Source: Kiritimatiellia bacterium (GTDB taxonomy: Bacteria > Verrucomicrobiota > Kiritimatiellia > CAIQIC01 > Lenti-01). Taken from it: DNA of 64,000 nt. Where the stretch lies: contig JAFTAH010000138.1 of assembly GCA_017458625.1 (NCBI GenBank), positions 1-64,000 of the forward strand. The letters run 5' to 3'. Made by a program: the position numbers and the translations under genes. Numbering within the stretch: position 1 is the stretch's first letter; each line of letters opens with the position of its first letter. Below, one piece after another: positions 29,912-38,627 of the stretch. The notes beneath the pieces are model-generated. The model ran no database searches and was not told where the DNA came from. It was given only the letters and a program-made list of their open reading frames with translations.

Positions 29912-31024
29912 TCAAACTTCGCGGTCGAAGTCGAGGTCGCCCTGCCGGGGGTCCTGGCCAACGTCGCAGTACTTGCAGTCGAGGCACGGGGCCTGGCCGC
30001 GCAGGGAGCGGAGCTTGTTCTTCAGCGCCCAGCTGGCGGGATGCCTCACGTACTTGTGCATGACGGGGCTGGCGGTGCCCACCATCCAGCAGTTCTTGGG
30101 GCATTTGCTCACCATCTGGCGCACGCGCCGGGCCTGGTCGCTCCGCCAGATCGTCATGAAGTCGGCGTCGTGGATGTTGCCCATGCTCCAGTTCTTCGGG
30201 GTGTCGCAGGCAGTGGCCTCGTCCTGCGGCTGGCCGTTCTGGCGCAGTTCGATGCCGTTGCAGGGCATCACCTCGCCCCAGGGATCGATGAAGAAGTTGG
30301 CCATGCCGGCCTCGCAGGGGAGCATCCGGCGGCGGCCGCGGATATAGTTGATGAGCCCCATGTTGAACCAGGCGCGGAACCAGCTCTTCGGGTGGCGTTC
30401 GGCGAGCTGCCAGCGGACGAGCTGTTCGAAGTCGGCGCAGACGACGTCGGTGTTGGTGATGACGTTGTCCGACTTGTGGAAGTAGTAGGAATTGTGGAAG
30501 GCGGCAGTGGCAAATTCCATGCCGAGTTCGCGGGAGAGGCGGTACAGGGCGAGCATGTCGCCGCTGTTGTGGTTGGAGACGGTGCAGCCGAAGCCGATGT
30601 CCTTGAGGCCCATGGCGCGCAGGGCGAGGAGGGTGCGGAGGCCCTTGTCGAAGCCGCCGGGACGGCCCCGGAGCTCGTCGTTCTTCTGGCTGAGGCCCTC
30701 GATGCTGATGCGGATGCCGATGGTGGGAAACCGCCTGGCGAGGGCGAGGACGCGATCCTCGAACCAGCCGCTGGTGGAGATGACGATGCGGGGGGCATGG
30801 CGGTAGCATTCCTCGACGATTTCGGGCAGGTCTTCGCGGACGAACGGCTCGCCGCCGGTCAGGTTGATGAAGCGGAGGGGCGGCAACGACTTGAAGTCGG
30901 CGGCGACGACCTCCTCCTCCTTGCGGGTGGGATACTTCCAGATGTTGCACATCTGGCAGCGCATCGGGCAGCGGTAGGTGAGGATGAGGCTGGCGTCAGT
31001 GGGAGCGGGAACGGAGGTCGTCAT
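29912..31024 (-). CDS. Radical SAM protein with SPASM-like C-terminus
   Basis: A 370-aa protein. The 4Fe-4S/SAM motif is CPMRCQMC (C19, C23, C26), and the GGEP block is INLTGGEPFVRED. The C-terminal region has several cysteines able to hold auxiliary clusters: MLPCEAG, VMPCNGIE, CPKNCW, CLDCKYC. Its ATG overlaps the stop of the glycosyltransferase gene by 4 nt (31021-31024), so the two are translationally coupled. Substrate is unknown. The pairing with a glycosyltransferase suggests modification of a sugar, lipid or peptide in envelope biosynthesis. Confidence 0.9.
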   Translation of the reverse strand: MTTSVPAPTDASLILTYRCPMRCQMCNIWKYPTRKEEEVVAADFKSLPPLRFINLTGGEPFVREDLPEIVEECYRHAPRIVISTSGWFEDRVLALARRFPTIGIRISIEGLSQKNDELRGRPGGFDKGLRTLLALRAMGLKDIGFGCTVSNHNSGDMLALYRLSRELGMEFATAAFHNSYYFHKSDNVITNTDVVCADFEQLVRWQLAERHPKSWFRAWFNMGLINYIRGRRRMLPCEAGMANFFIDPWGEVMPCNGIELRQNGQPQDEATACDTPKNWSMGNIHDADFMTIWRSDQARRVRQMVSKCPKNCWMVGTASPVMHKYVRHPASWALKNKLRSLRGQAPCLDCKYCDVGQDPRQGDLDFDREV

Positions 31025-32151
31025 GGTACAGGCCTTTGAGGTTCAAGCGAATGGTAGACGGCGGCGGTCTGGCGGGCGATCTCGTCCCAGTCGTATTTCC
31101 GCATGTCGTAGGCGACGCGGGCGGGGGCATCGACGGCGAGGAGGGCCTTGAGGCGGGCGGCGAGGGCGGGAATGTCGCCGGTGGGGAAATAGCATTCGGC
31201 GGGAAGGGCGACTTCGAGGTTGGGGGCGATGTCGGAGACGGCCACCGGCAGGCCGTAGGCCATGGCCTCGAGCAGCGCGATGGGGAGGCCCTCGTGCGAC
31301 GATGCCAGCACGTAGCCCCTGGCCCCGGTCAGCAGGGCCTGCAGCGGCGGGCCGTTGAGGAAGCCCGGCAGGACGATGCCCTCTTCGCGGGCACGGGCCT
31401 TGAGCTGCGTGGCATAGGCGTCCTGGAAGTCGGCATCGCCGGCCAGCACCAGCTTGATGCGGCCCTCGCGGACGGCGGGCACCTCGCCGCGAAGCCGGGC
31501 AAAGGCCTCCACGACGTGGTGCAGGTTCTTTTCCGGGACGAATCGGCAGGCCGAGAGGAGGTAGCCGCCCTTTTGGATGCCGAGGCGCGCGAACAATGCC
31601 GGGTCGTCGGTGGGGCAGGGCTTGGGAGCGCCGTTGGGGATGAGGGCGACATCGGTCCGGCCATGGCGTTTGGCCACATGCGTGCGGATCATCTCGGAGA
31701 TGACGATGACGCGGTCGGCCCAGCGGCAGCCGCAGCGCTCGCCCCAGCGAAGGGCCCAGCGCGCGGGACGGCTCCACTTGGCGCGATCGTAGTCGAAGCC
31801 ATGGTGCGTAAAGACCACCTTCAGGCCCAGCCATTTCGCCAGGGGGACGGCCAGCGCTGGACCGATGGCATGGATGTGCACCACGTCCGCTCCGCGCCGC
31901 CTGGCCTCTCGCACCGCGCGAAAGGTGTGCAGGAACGCCTCCAGCCACTTCTGGTGCGGCGACGGCAGGTCCAGCAGCTTCACACCCTCCCATTCGCCGT
32001 GCGGGGCGTTTGCGGGCACATAGCCGGTCCGCCGCACCACGGTGAGATCGAGGCCCATCGCCGCCAGCCGGGGCATGAGCGCCTCGCAATGCGCCTCCAC
32101 GCCGCCCATGATGTGCGGGATGCCCCGGGTGCCCGTCACGAACACCTTCAT
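31021..32151 (-). CDS. Glycosyltransferase family 4 protein
   Basis: A 376-aa GT-B protein. The N-terminus KVFVTGTRGIPHIMGGVEAH matches the 'GTRGIP...GG' start of rhamnosyltransferase-like GT4 enzymes. The C-terminal donor site shows SSHEGLPIALLEAMAYGLPV (EX7E motif). It should transfer a sugar from a nucleotide donor during surface polysaccharide synthesis at the cytoplasmic face. The ATG at 32151 is chosen over an upstream extension that lacks coding character. It is transcribed divergently from the pilin-like gene and coupled to the radical SAM gene. Confidence 0.9.
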   Translation of the reverse strand: MKVFVTGTRGIPHIMGGVEAHCEALMPRLAAMGLDLTVVRRTGYVPANAPHGEWEGVKLLDLPSPHQKWLEAFLHTFRAVREARRRGADVVHIHAIGPALAVPLAKWLGLKVVFTHHGFDYDRAKWSRPARWALRWGERCGCRWADRVIVISEMIRTHVAKRHGRTDVALIPNGAPKPCPTDDPALFARLGIQKGGYLLSACRFVPEKNLHHVVEAFARLRGEVPAVREGRIKLVLAGDADFQDAYATQLKARAREEGIVLPGFLNGPPLQALLTGARGYVLASSHEGLPIALLEAMAYGLPVAVSDIAPNLEVALPAECYFPTGDIPALAARLKALLAVDAPARVAYDMRKYDWDEIARQTAAVYHSLEPQRPVP

Positions 32152-32340
32152 GCCCGCCGCCCTCCGCGCCGCCGCGCCCCGACGCCATCTGCCATTGCTC
32201 TCTTCATCGTTTGCCAGTATAGCGGCCGCCCCTGCCCCCGCAAAGCGCGAACTTCGCCGCCTTTTTGATTTCCCTTCCGTCGCCGGCGCGCTAGACTGGG
32301 GGCCGTAACCCACTCTAGCCGAAAGAACCCGGAGTCATCC

Positions 32341-32757
32341 ATGCGCAGAACCGAATCCCGTGCCGCCTTCACGCTTGTGGAGCTGCTGGCCGTCGTCGCC
32401 ATCATCGCCATCCTGGCCGCCCTTGTCCTCGGGCTGGCGGGAGTTGCCCAGCGCAATTCCGCCCGCAAGCGCGCCGAATCCCAGATTGCCCAGCTCCAGG
32501 CGTTCGTCGAGGAATACCAGACCAAGTACGGCAAGATCCCCGGCGACCCCAGCAAGAACGAGGCCGAAAACCTCAAGGCGCTCTCCAACGCCCTCGTCAA
32601 CGCCAAGCATGCCCTGACGAACCTCCTCGACCCGTGGGACGACCCCTATCACTACAAGGCGGCCTCGAAATTCACGTGCTACATCTGGTCCACCGCCGGC
32701 AACGCCGACGAGACCAACCGCACCGCCTGGATCGGCACGCCCATGCCCAAAGACTAG
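32341..32757 (+). CDS. Type II secretion/pilin-like protein (GspG-like)
   Basis: A 138-aa protein with a class III prepilin N-terminus. A short basic leader ends in Ala-Ala (RTESRAA) where Gly usually sits, then FTLVELLAVVAIIAILAALV. The Glu at +5 of the mature helix is present. The C-terminal part (DPWDDPYHYKAASKFTCYIW) resembles the GspG calcium-site region (D-P-W-x-x-P-Y). It is a likely pseudopilin; no other secretion genes are nearby. murF follows 108 nt downstream across a repeat array. Confidence 0.85.
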   Translation: MRRTESRAAFTLVELLAVVAIIAILAALVLGLAGVAQRNSARKRAESQIAQLQAFVEEYQTKYGKIPGDPSKNEAENLKALSNALVNAKHALTNLLDPWDDPYHYKAASKFTCYIWSTAGNADETNRTAWIGTPMPKD

Positions 32758-32767
32758 TCCCGCCGCG

Positions 32768-32861
32768 CCCGGAAACATGTTTCCATTCCATGGAAAAACC
32801 CCGGAAACACGTTTCCATTCCATGGAAAAAGTGCCGAAACATAGTTCCATTGCCTGGACAA
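32768..32861 (+). repeat. Tandem ~32-bp GGAAACATG/TTCCATT repeats
   Basis: Three contiguous units (32768-32798, 32799-32830, 32831-32861) follow the pattern CCCGGAAACATG, TTTCCATTCCATGGAAA. The inner TTTCCATTCCATGGAAA is near-palindromic. The array ends 4 nt before the murF ATG, occupying the whole ribosome-binding region. Confidence 0.88.
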
Positions 32862-32865
32862 CCCC

Positions 32866-34317
32866 ATGAAGCCTACCACGCTTGAAACGCTGGCGTCCTG
32901 GTGCGGCGCCGCCTACAGTCCGCCGCGCGACGGGTCGCCGGCCCCCGCCGCCATCACCTCGCTGGCCATCGACTCCCGCAAGCTCGCGCCCGGCACCCTC
33001 TTCTTCGCCCTGCCCGGCGAGCGCGCGGATGGCCACGACTTCCTCGGGGCCGTCGCCCCGGCGGGCGCGGCGGCCGTCGTGCGCGCCGACTACCCGGAGG
33101 ACAAGCTGCCGCCCGCCGCCGCGCTGCTGCGCCATCCCGACCCGGCGGCCGCCCTGCTGGCCATCGCCGCCGCCTACCGCCGCGAGTTCGCGGGGCGGGC
33201 GACCATCGTCGCCATCGCGGGCTCCGTGGGCAAGACGACGACCAAGGAGCTGGTCGCTGACGCCCTGTCCACCGTGGGACCGACCGTCCGCACCGTGGCC
33301 AATCTCAACAACCAGCTCGGCATGCCGCTGTCCCTCGCCACGTTGGGAGAGGACACCCGTTTCGGCGTGTTCGAGGTAGGCATCTCCCATCCCGGAGAAA
33401 TGCCGCCGCTGGCGGACGTGTTGCGTCCGGATGCCGTGGTCTTCACCACCATCGGCCCGGTCCATCTCGAATACTTCCCGTCCGTCGAGGCCATCGCCGA
33501 GGAGAAGGCGCAGCTGCTGGACGCGCTGACCCCGGGCGGGCTGGCGGTCCTGGACGCCTCGTCGCCCTATTTTCCGATCCTCCGCCGCCATGCGGAAGCG
33601 CGCCAGGCCCGCCTCGTCACCACGGCCCCCGAGTCCGCCGGCATTGCCGCCGACTACGTGTCGCGGCCCGACCCCGACGCCCCCGGCCAACGCGCCATCG
33701 TCGTCGAGACGGCCACGGGCGAGTCCGCCTCCCTGGCGCTGCCGCCGCCGGGGGGCCACATGGTCGCGAACCTGGTGCCCGCCGTCGCGCTGGCCCGCAC
33801 GCTAGGGGCAACCTGGGACGAACTCCGCACGGCCTTCGAGACGCCCTCCGCCGCCCCGATGCGCTGGGCCCGCTCGGTACTTCCCGTCACTGGCATCCAC
33901 CTGGTCAACGACGCCTACAACGCCAACCCCATCTCCATGCGCGCCTCCATCGAGTCCTTCCTGGCGATGCCGCCGCCGGCTCCCGCGAGCCGCCGCCACC
34001 TGGCCGTCGGGCCGATGCTCGAGCTCGGCAGCATCGCGCAGGAGGCCCATCAGGCGCTGGGGCGGCAGCTCGCGGCCATTCCGGCCGCCGCTGGCGTCGG
34101 TGCCATCGTCGTCCTCGACACCTACCCTCCGGCCTCGCCGCTGGCCCATGCCATCGCCGACGCCTACGCCGCCGCCCATGGCACGGCCCCGTTGCTCCTG
34201 GCCGCCGACTACCCGCCTGCCGCCGACTTCCTCCGCGCCCATGCCGCCCCCGCCGACCTGCTCCTGCTCAAGGCGTCCCGCGGCCTCCACCTCGAACGTC
34301 TGATTCCGCTGCTCTAG
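32866..34317 (+). CDS. murF: UDP-MurNAc-tripeptide D-Ala-D-Ala ligase MurF
   Basis: A 483-aa Mur ligase that adds D-Ala-D-Ala to UDP-MurNAc-tripeptide in the cytoplasm. N-terminal uridine-binding region AITSLAIDSRKLAPGTLFFALPG, ATP loop AGSVGKTTTKE (about 121-131), central FGVFEVGISHPGEM, and C-terminal domain VNDAYNANPISM are typical. The upstream sequence has no Shine-Dalgarno; instead a repeat array reaches to within 4 nt of the ATG. Confidence 0.95.
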   Translation: MKPTTLETLASWCGAAYSPPRDGSPAPAAITSLAIDSRKLAPGTLFFALPGERADGHDFLGAVAPAGAAAVVRADYPEDKLPPAAALLRHPDPAAALLAIAAAYRREFAGRATIVAIAGSVGKTTTKELVADALSTVGPTVRTVANLNNQLGMPLSLATLGEDTRFGVFEVGISHPGEMPPLADVLRPDAVVFTTIGPVHLEYFPSVEAIAEEKAQLLDALTPGGLAVLDASSPYFPILRRHAEARQARLVTTAPESAGIAADYVSRPDPDAPGQRAIVVETATGESASLALPPPGGHMVANLVPAVALARTLGATWDELRTAFETPSAAPMRWARSVLPVTGIHLVNDAYNANPISMRASIESFLAMPPPAPASRRHLAVGPMLELGSIAQEAHQALGRQLAAIPAAAGVGAIVVLDTYPPASPLAHAIADAYAAAHGTAPLLLAADYPPAADFLRAHAAPADLLLLKASRGLHLERLIPLL

Positions 34318-34354
34318 CGCGGCACGCCCCCCGGGAGGAAGACCCATGCCTTCC

Positions 34355-34447
34355 CCCGCCGCAAGTCGCCCGCCGCAAATCGCCCGCCGCAAGTCGCCCG
34401 TCGCAAGTCGCCCGCCGCTTGTCGCCACTCGCCTGTCGCCACTCGCC
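34355..34447 (+). repeat. Tandem 14-mer CCCGCCGCAAGTCG, ~6.6 copies
   Basis: Six degenerate 14-bp units plus a partial one drift from CCCGCCGCAAGTCG to CCACTCGCCTGTCG. The array precedes a GTGATTTTACGTCAAA motif copy by 30 nt. The last units resemble the 14-mer at 4531. Confidence 0.8.
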
Positions 34448-34477
34448 ATGGGAGGCGTTCGCGTCCCCGGAATCACT

Positions 34478-34516
34478 GTGATTTTACGTAAAACATTGGC
34501 CTTTTTCGCATTTTCC
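34478..34516 (+). repeat. Dispersed GTGATTTTACGTCAAA motif, copy 9
   Basis: GTGATTTTACGTAAAACATT is followed by GGCCTTTTTCGCATTTTCC; TTTTACGTAAAA is a perfect palindrome. It lies 161 nt after murF and 156 nt before the next ATG. Confidence 0.8.
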
Positions 34517-34633
34517 TGCCGGGAAGAAGCGGCAGGCATGGGGATGGACGGGGCGGGGGGCGGATTGACTTTGCGGGCGGGATGGACTATAAGGGGTGGC
34601 GACGCAAGTAGCGTCAATGGAGGAAAGGCAAGC

Positions 34634-35149
34634 ATGAAACAGTTTTCGATCCTTTTGGTCACCCTGGCCCTGGTGGCGAGCGGATGCGTGATGCAGGAGT
34701 CGCTCTCGGGGGACGCCTATTCGCGGAGTGGAGCGCGGTCCGGGAACATGGTGCGCATGGGCACCATCGTCTCCATCGAGGAGGTGCTGATCGAGGGCGA
34801 TGGCGGTGCCGCCGGCGGCATTGGCGGCGCGGTCGTGGGGGGAGCTGCCGGGAGCATGTTCGGCGGGGGCCGGGCCTCGATTCTGACGACGGCGGTGGGA
34901 GCCGTCGGCGGCGCGGTGGCAGGCTCGGCCATCGAGCACAAGATCACGCAGAAGAAGGGCCTCGAAATCACGGTGAAGTACGCGGGCAGCGACGAATGCG
35001 AGGCCATCGTGCAGGAGCCGGGCAAGGATCAGTTCATGGTGGGCCAGGCCATCCGCGTCCTCACCGACAAGAGCTCCGGCGTGAAGCGCGTCCGCCCGGT
35101 TCCGCAGCAGTCCCTCACCGTGGTCGAGGAAACCGTCGTATCCGAATAG
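34634..35149 (+). CDS. SlyB-like glycine-zipper outer-membrane lipoprotein
   Basis: A 171-aa protein with a lipoprotein signal (LVTLALVASGC). A glycine-zipper membrane region with closely spaced glycines (GGAAGGIGGAVVGGAAGS ... GAVGGAVAGSAIEH) matches SlyB/Pal-type outer-membrane lipoproteins. It ends with a small beta domain (LEITVKYAGSDECEAIVQEP). A GGAGGAAAGGC precedes the ATG at 34634, a good ribosome-binding site. It converges with lpxK, only 27 nt separating the stops. An envelope-stabilising role is inferred from the family. Confidence 0.88.
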   Translation: MKQFSILLVTLALVASGCVMQESLSGDAYSRSGARSGNMVRMGTIVSIEEVLIEGDGGAAGGIGGAVVGGAAGSMFGGGRASILTTAVGAVGGAVAGSAIEHKITQKKGLEITVKYAGSDECEAIVQEPGKDQFMVGQAIRVLTDKSSGVKRVRPVPQQSLTVVEETVVSE

Positions 35150-35176
35150 CGCGTTTGCGCCGGGGGGCTGGCGGCG

Positions 35177-36364
35177 TCAGGCGGGGCTGCCGTCCTGCGC
35201 CTTGAAGCAGATGCGGGCGATGAGTTCCTGGAAGGATTCCGCGCCGCTGAGCAGCTGGATCTCGATGCGCAGGAAGTAGACCGGCACGTCGATGCGGGAG
35301 AGGTGGGGGAAGCGGACGGCGTCCTTCTCGGTGGTGACGATGAGCTCCGCCCCGCGCGCCTTGGCGTCGTTGATGGTGTCGATGATCTCCTGGGCCTCGT
35401 AGCGGTGGTGGTCGGGAAAGCGGCGCCGGAAGACGATGGTGCCGCCCAGCCGTTCGAGCGAATCCTCGAAGCCGCGCGGGGCCGCGATGCCGGAGATGGC
35501 GGCGAGCGTCTTGCCCTGGAGGAAGTCGAGGGGCTGGCGGTCCGTGGAGTAGACGCCGCGCAGGTGGGTGGGCGTATGGCGGCACTCGGCAATTTCGGCA
35601 TGGTCGTTGTACTTGCGGATTTCCTTGCGCAGTTCGGGGGAGCCGTCGCCGTGGGACTTGGTGATGAAGATGAACGAGGCGCGGCGGAGATGCCGCTGGC
35701 TTTCGCGCAGCAGCCCGCGCGGCAGGACGTAGCCGTTGTCGAACGGGTTGTTGCGGTCGACAAGCACGATGTCGAGGCGGTGCTGGAGCCGCAGATACTG
35801 GAAGCCGTCGTCGAGGATGAGCGTGTCGCAGCCGAGCTTCTGGATGGCATAGCGGCCGCCCTTGACGCGGTCCTTGTCGACGATGACGCAGACATCGGGG
35901 AGGTTGGTGGCCAGCATGTACGGCTCGTCGCCGCCCTGGCCGCTGTCGAGCAGGATGCGATGGCCGTCGGAGACCACGCGCGGGGGAACGACCTGCGGCG
36001 TGTTGAAGGTGAGGAACCGCTTCCAGCGCTCCGACGACGGCTGGCTCACCGACTTGTAGCCGCGCGAGAGGATGGCGACCCGCCGCCCGTTCTGCTGGAG
36101 GGCGCGCGCGAACACTTCCACCACCGGCGTCTTGCCCGTCCCCCCCACCGTGAGGTTGCCGATGCTGATGACCTGGCAGCCGAGAATCTTCGGCCGGAGA
36201 ATCCGTTTCTCGTAGGCCCAGAGGCGGACCGACATGATCCAGCGGTAGAGCCGCGACAAGTTCTTCAGCACGAACCGCAGCAGCGACGGCACGACCCCCT
36301 TGAGGCGGTCGGTGATGACCGCCATGAAGAAGATTTCCATCCGTTCTGACTGCTGCTTGGCCAT
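35177..36364 (-). CDS. lpxK: Tetraacyldisaccharide 4'-kinase LpxK
   Basis: A 395-aa lipid A kinase that phosphorylates the 4' position of the disaccharide at the inner membrane. The P-loop is [23 protein letters not shown] follows, and the family block [22 protein letters not shown] is intact. An N-terminal amphipathic/hydrophobic helix is at about 20-45. The C-terminus [11 protein letters not shown] is characteristic. It proves an LPS-type outer membrane. The ATG at 36364 yields a normal N-terminus. Confidence 0.96.
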   Translation of the reverse strand: MAKQQSERMEIFFMAVITDRLKGVVPSLLRFVLKNLSRLYRWIMSVRLWAYEKRILRPKILGCQVISIGNLTVGGTGKTPVVEVFARALQQNGRRVAILSRGYKSVSQPSSERWKRFLTFNTPQVVPPRVVSDGHRILLDSGQGGDEPYMLATNLPDVCVIVDKDRVKGGRYAIQKLGCDTLILDDGFQYLRLQHRLDIVLVDRNNPFDNGYVLPRGLLRESQRHLRRASFIFITKSHGDGSPELRKEIRKYNDHAEIAECRHTPTHLRGVYSTDRQPLDFLQGKTLAAISGIAAPRGFEDSLERLGGTIVFRRRFPDHHRYEAQEIIDTINDAKARGAELIVTTEKDAVRFPHLSRIDVPVYFLRIEIQLLSGAESFQELIARICFKAQDGSPA

Positions 36365-36496
36365 GTGTCCGCGCAATATACCCGCCCTTCTCGCCCGCGA
36401 CAAGCCCACAACGAGCGGTTGTGGCATCCTTGGTCACCGACCTTGCGGCAATGAATACGCCATGCCGTATAAGGAATCGGCTAGGACAAGAGGCCA

Positions 36497-36534
36497 AGAA
36501 TGCCGAAAAAGGTTAGCATTTGACGTAAAATCAC
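36497..36534 (-). repeat. Dispersed GTGATTTTACGTCAAA motif, copy 10 (minus strand)
   Basis: On the minus strand it reads GTGATTTTACGTCAAATG, then CTAACCTTTTTCGGCATT. It lies between two minus-strand genes, 68 nt after the stop at 36602 and 170 nt before the lpxK start, so its direction follows the local genes. Confidence 0.8.
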
Positions 36535-36601
36535 TTACTTTGGAGGGGCAGGCGGGAGGAGGGGGAGACGGGAAATCCCGCAGGGAGGAAGCGGGGGCGG
36601 G

Positions 36602-37330
36602 TCAGCGGCGGGCAATCCAGGCGGGAGAGGCGTAGCGGGCCAGGAGGGCGGGGACGGGCGGGGGAGCGGTCAGAGGCAGGGCGGCAGGAAGGTGGAAGAG
36701 CGCGAGGAGGGCGGAGAGCAGGGCGTCGGCGCAAGCGTCGTGGAGACGGGTGCGGGCGCCTTCGAGGCGGAGAGACCCCTGGTACAGGACGTGGGTGGCG
36801 CGGCGGCGAAGGGCGCCGCCGAGAACCTTGTGGCCGTCGGGGGCCAGCAGGTCGGCGGGAACGGGAGCCAGGAAGCACTGGCTGGCAGGAGCGACGTCTG
36901 TCGCGACGGACTGGCACGGACGGAGCGGCATCGGCTCGGCCGGGGACGGCGGAACGAGCCGAAGAGGCAGGGCGAGCGCGGAGGAAAGAGCCGCCGCGAT
37001 GGCGTTGTGGAGCGCGAGGTAGAGGGCGGCGGGCGCGGCCGGGAGCAGAGCACGGGGGGCGACGAGGGAGAAGGTGAGGTCGATGTCGTGGATGACGATG
37101 CCGCCGCCGGTGGGGCGTCGCGTGCAACGACGACGCAAGTGCGGGGGGAGGGTCTGGAGGACGTCGGCGTGGCGCTGGGCGTAGCCGAAGGTGGCGGAAG
37201 GCACGGAGGCGGGCGTCCAGCGGTAGAGGCGCAGACAGGGGGCGGGAGGGGCGGCATCGAGGAGCGTCTCGTCCAAGGCCATCTGGCCGGCAAGGCCTAG
37301 ACGCGGGGCCTGGAGGAGACGGAGGAACAT
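36602..37330 (-). CDS. Lipoate/biotin protein ligase family protein (LplA-like)
   Basis: A 242-aa protein of the lipoyl/biotinyl transferase fold. Conserved blocks: N-terminal GLAGQMALDETLL, RRPTGGGIVIHDIDLTFSL (the RRxTGGGxVxHD motif) and the lysine loop APDGHKVLGGALRRR, followed by HVLYQGSL. It should attach lipoate or octanoate to E2/GcvH domains, or be a related acyl transferase. There is no C-terminal accessory domain, so it resembles LipM/LipL-type enzymes or LplA lacking that domain. It starts 20 nt after the efflux adaptor gene, likely the last gene of that transcript. Confidence 0.88.
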   Translation of the reverse strand: MFLRLLQAPRLGLAGQMALDETLLDAAPPAPCLRLYRWTPASVPSATFGYAQRHADVLQTLPPHLRRRCTRRPTGGGIVIHDIDLTFSLVAPRALLPAAPAALYLALHNAIAAALSSALALPLRLVPPSPAEPMPLRPCQSVATDVAPASQCFLAPVPADLLAPDGHKVLGGALRRRATHVLYQGSLRLEGARTRLHDACADALLSALLALFHLPAALPLTAPPPVPALLARYASPAWIARR

Positions 37331-37349
37331 GGGGGCCGCGAGCGCAAGC

Positions 37350-38525
37350 CTATTCGGCCGCCGCCGCGGGGGCCTCGGGGGCGTCTGCAGAAGCCACGCC
37401 GACGCGTTCGATGGGTGCGCCATCGGTCAGCTTGTTCTGGCCCATGACGATGTATTCCTCGTTGGCGGCGAGGCCGGAGACGATTTCGACGCGGTCGTTG
37501 TCGCGAAGGCCGGTCTCGACGGTCTGGGCGCGGACGGTATGACCATCGGCGTTGACGACGAACAGGATCTGGTGGTCGAGGACGCGGATGAGGGCGGAAG
37601 CGGGAACCGTGAGGACGCCGGCGCGGGCGGCAATCTGCATGGAGGCGGTGGCGTACATGCCGGGACGCATGAGCCAGGAGCCGTCGGGCGTGCGTTCGTT
37701 GTCCAGCAGCACCTCGACCTGGGCGGTGCGGGTGGTGGTGTCGACGGTGGGGAAGATGCGGGACAGGGTGGCGACAAACGTGCGGTCGCCGACGCCGTCC
37801 AGGCGGATGGACACCTCGGTCTGGCCCGGCGTCAGCATGGGCAGCATGCGCGCCGGAACCGCGAGCATGAGGCGGAGGGGCGTCATCTGGGCCATCGTCA
37901 GGATGGGCGTGGAGGACGAGACCATGGCACCGGGATCGAGGTGGCGGGCGGTCACCACGCCGTCCATGGGGGCCTTGACAAAGGCTTCGTCGAGGTTGAC
38001 CTGGGCCAGGCGGAGACTGGCCTGGGCCTGGGCCAGGGTCGCCTGGGCGGATTCGAAGGCGGTGACGGCGGCATCGCGGGCCTGCTCGGTGGAGACGTTT
38101 TCCGCGTAGAGGGCCTCGATGCGGCGGCGTTCGCGGTCCTTGTCGGCCAGCGAGACCTCGGCGGCGCGGACCTGCGCTCCAGCCAGCGAAACCTGGGCCT
38201 CGAGCTCGTCGTGCGCGACTTCGGCAACGGTCTGCCCCTTCTTGACCTCGACGCCTTCGGTGACAGCCTGGCCCTTGCGGAGCACCACCTTGTCCAGACG
38301 CCCGGCAGCCTTGCTGGCAAGATTGACCGACAGGGGCGACTCCAAGTCGCCGGTGAACTCGAAGAGTTCGCGGATGTCGCTGGGCGCGGCCGTGGCGGTG
38401 CGGACGGCGACAGGCTGCATTTCGCCGCCGGTCTGGGCCTCGTCGGACTTCATGCAGGCGGCAGAAGAGCCAAGGATGGCGGCGGCAAGCAGGGCGCGGG
38501 CAAGAGCAAGGGCGGTTCTTTTCAT
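37350..38525 (-). CDS. Efflux RND-type periplasmic adaptor (HlyD/AcrA family)
   Basis: A 391-aa periplasmic adaptor with an N-terminal lipoprotein-type signal (ILGSSAACMK). Order: lipoyl half (SKAAGRLDKVVLRKGQAV), coiled-coil hairpin (about 105-190), second lipoyl half (FVKAPMDGVVTARHLDPG), beta-barrel (LRLMLAVPA), and membrane-proximal domain. It would bridge an inner-membrane pump to TolC. It is downstream of the TolC gene in one operon, but no pump gene is present on either side in this window. Confidence 0.92.
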   Translation of the reverse strand: MKRTALALARALLAAAILGSSAACMKSDEAQTGGEMQPVAVRTATAAPSDIRELFEFTGDLESPLSVNLASKAAGRLDKVVLRKGQAVTEGVEVKKGQTVAEVAHDELEAQVSLAGAQVRAAEVSLADKDRERRRIEALYAENVSTEQARDAAVTAFESAQATLAQAQASLRLAQVNLDEAFVKAPMDGVVTARHLDPGAMVSSSTPILTMAQMTPLRLMLAVPARMLPMLTPGQTEVSIRLDGVGDRTFVATLSRIFPTVDTTTRTAQVEVLLDNERTPDGSWLMRPGMYATASMQIAARAGVLTVPASALIRVLDHQILFVVNADGHTVRAQTVETGLRDNDRVEIVSGLAANEEYIVMGQNKLTDGAPIERVGVASADAPEAPAAAAE

Positions 38526-38569
38526 GGCAGGAAGTTGGGCTGGGGTGGACTGGGATGGGGTTGGTGGCT

Positions 38570-38627
38570 TTTCTAGGTTTTCTAGATTTCCAGTTGTCTA
38601 GATTTCTAGGATTCTAGCATTCTAGGG
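38570..38627. repeat. 8-bp TTCTAG array between TolC and adaptor genes
   Basis: Seven successive octamers follow TTTCTAGN (for example TTCTAGGT, TTTCTAGA, ATTCTAGC). One unit is altered to TTTCCAGT. The last octamer contributes the TAG stop codon of the TolC gene at 38622-38624. Related arrays are at 51236 and 56443. Confidence 0.85.

Noticed and set aside
29841-30950. A 369-codon frame overlapping the radical SAM gene
   Set aside because: It is an alternative frame of the same DNA with Arg/Pro/His-rich nonsense; the CxxxCxxC and GGEP motifs are in the 29912-31024 frame.
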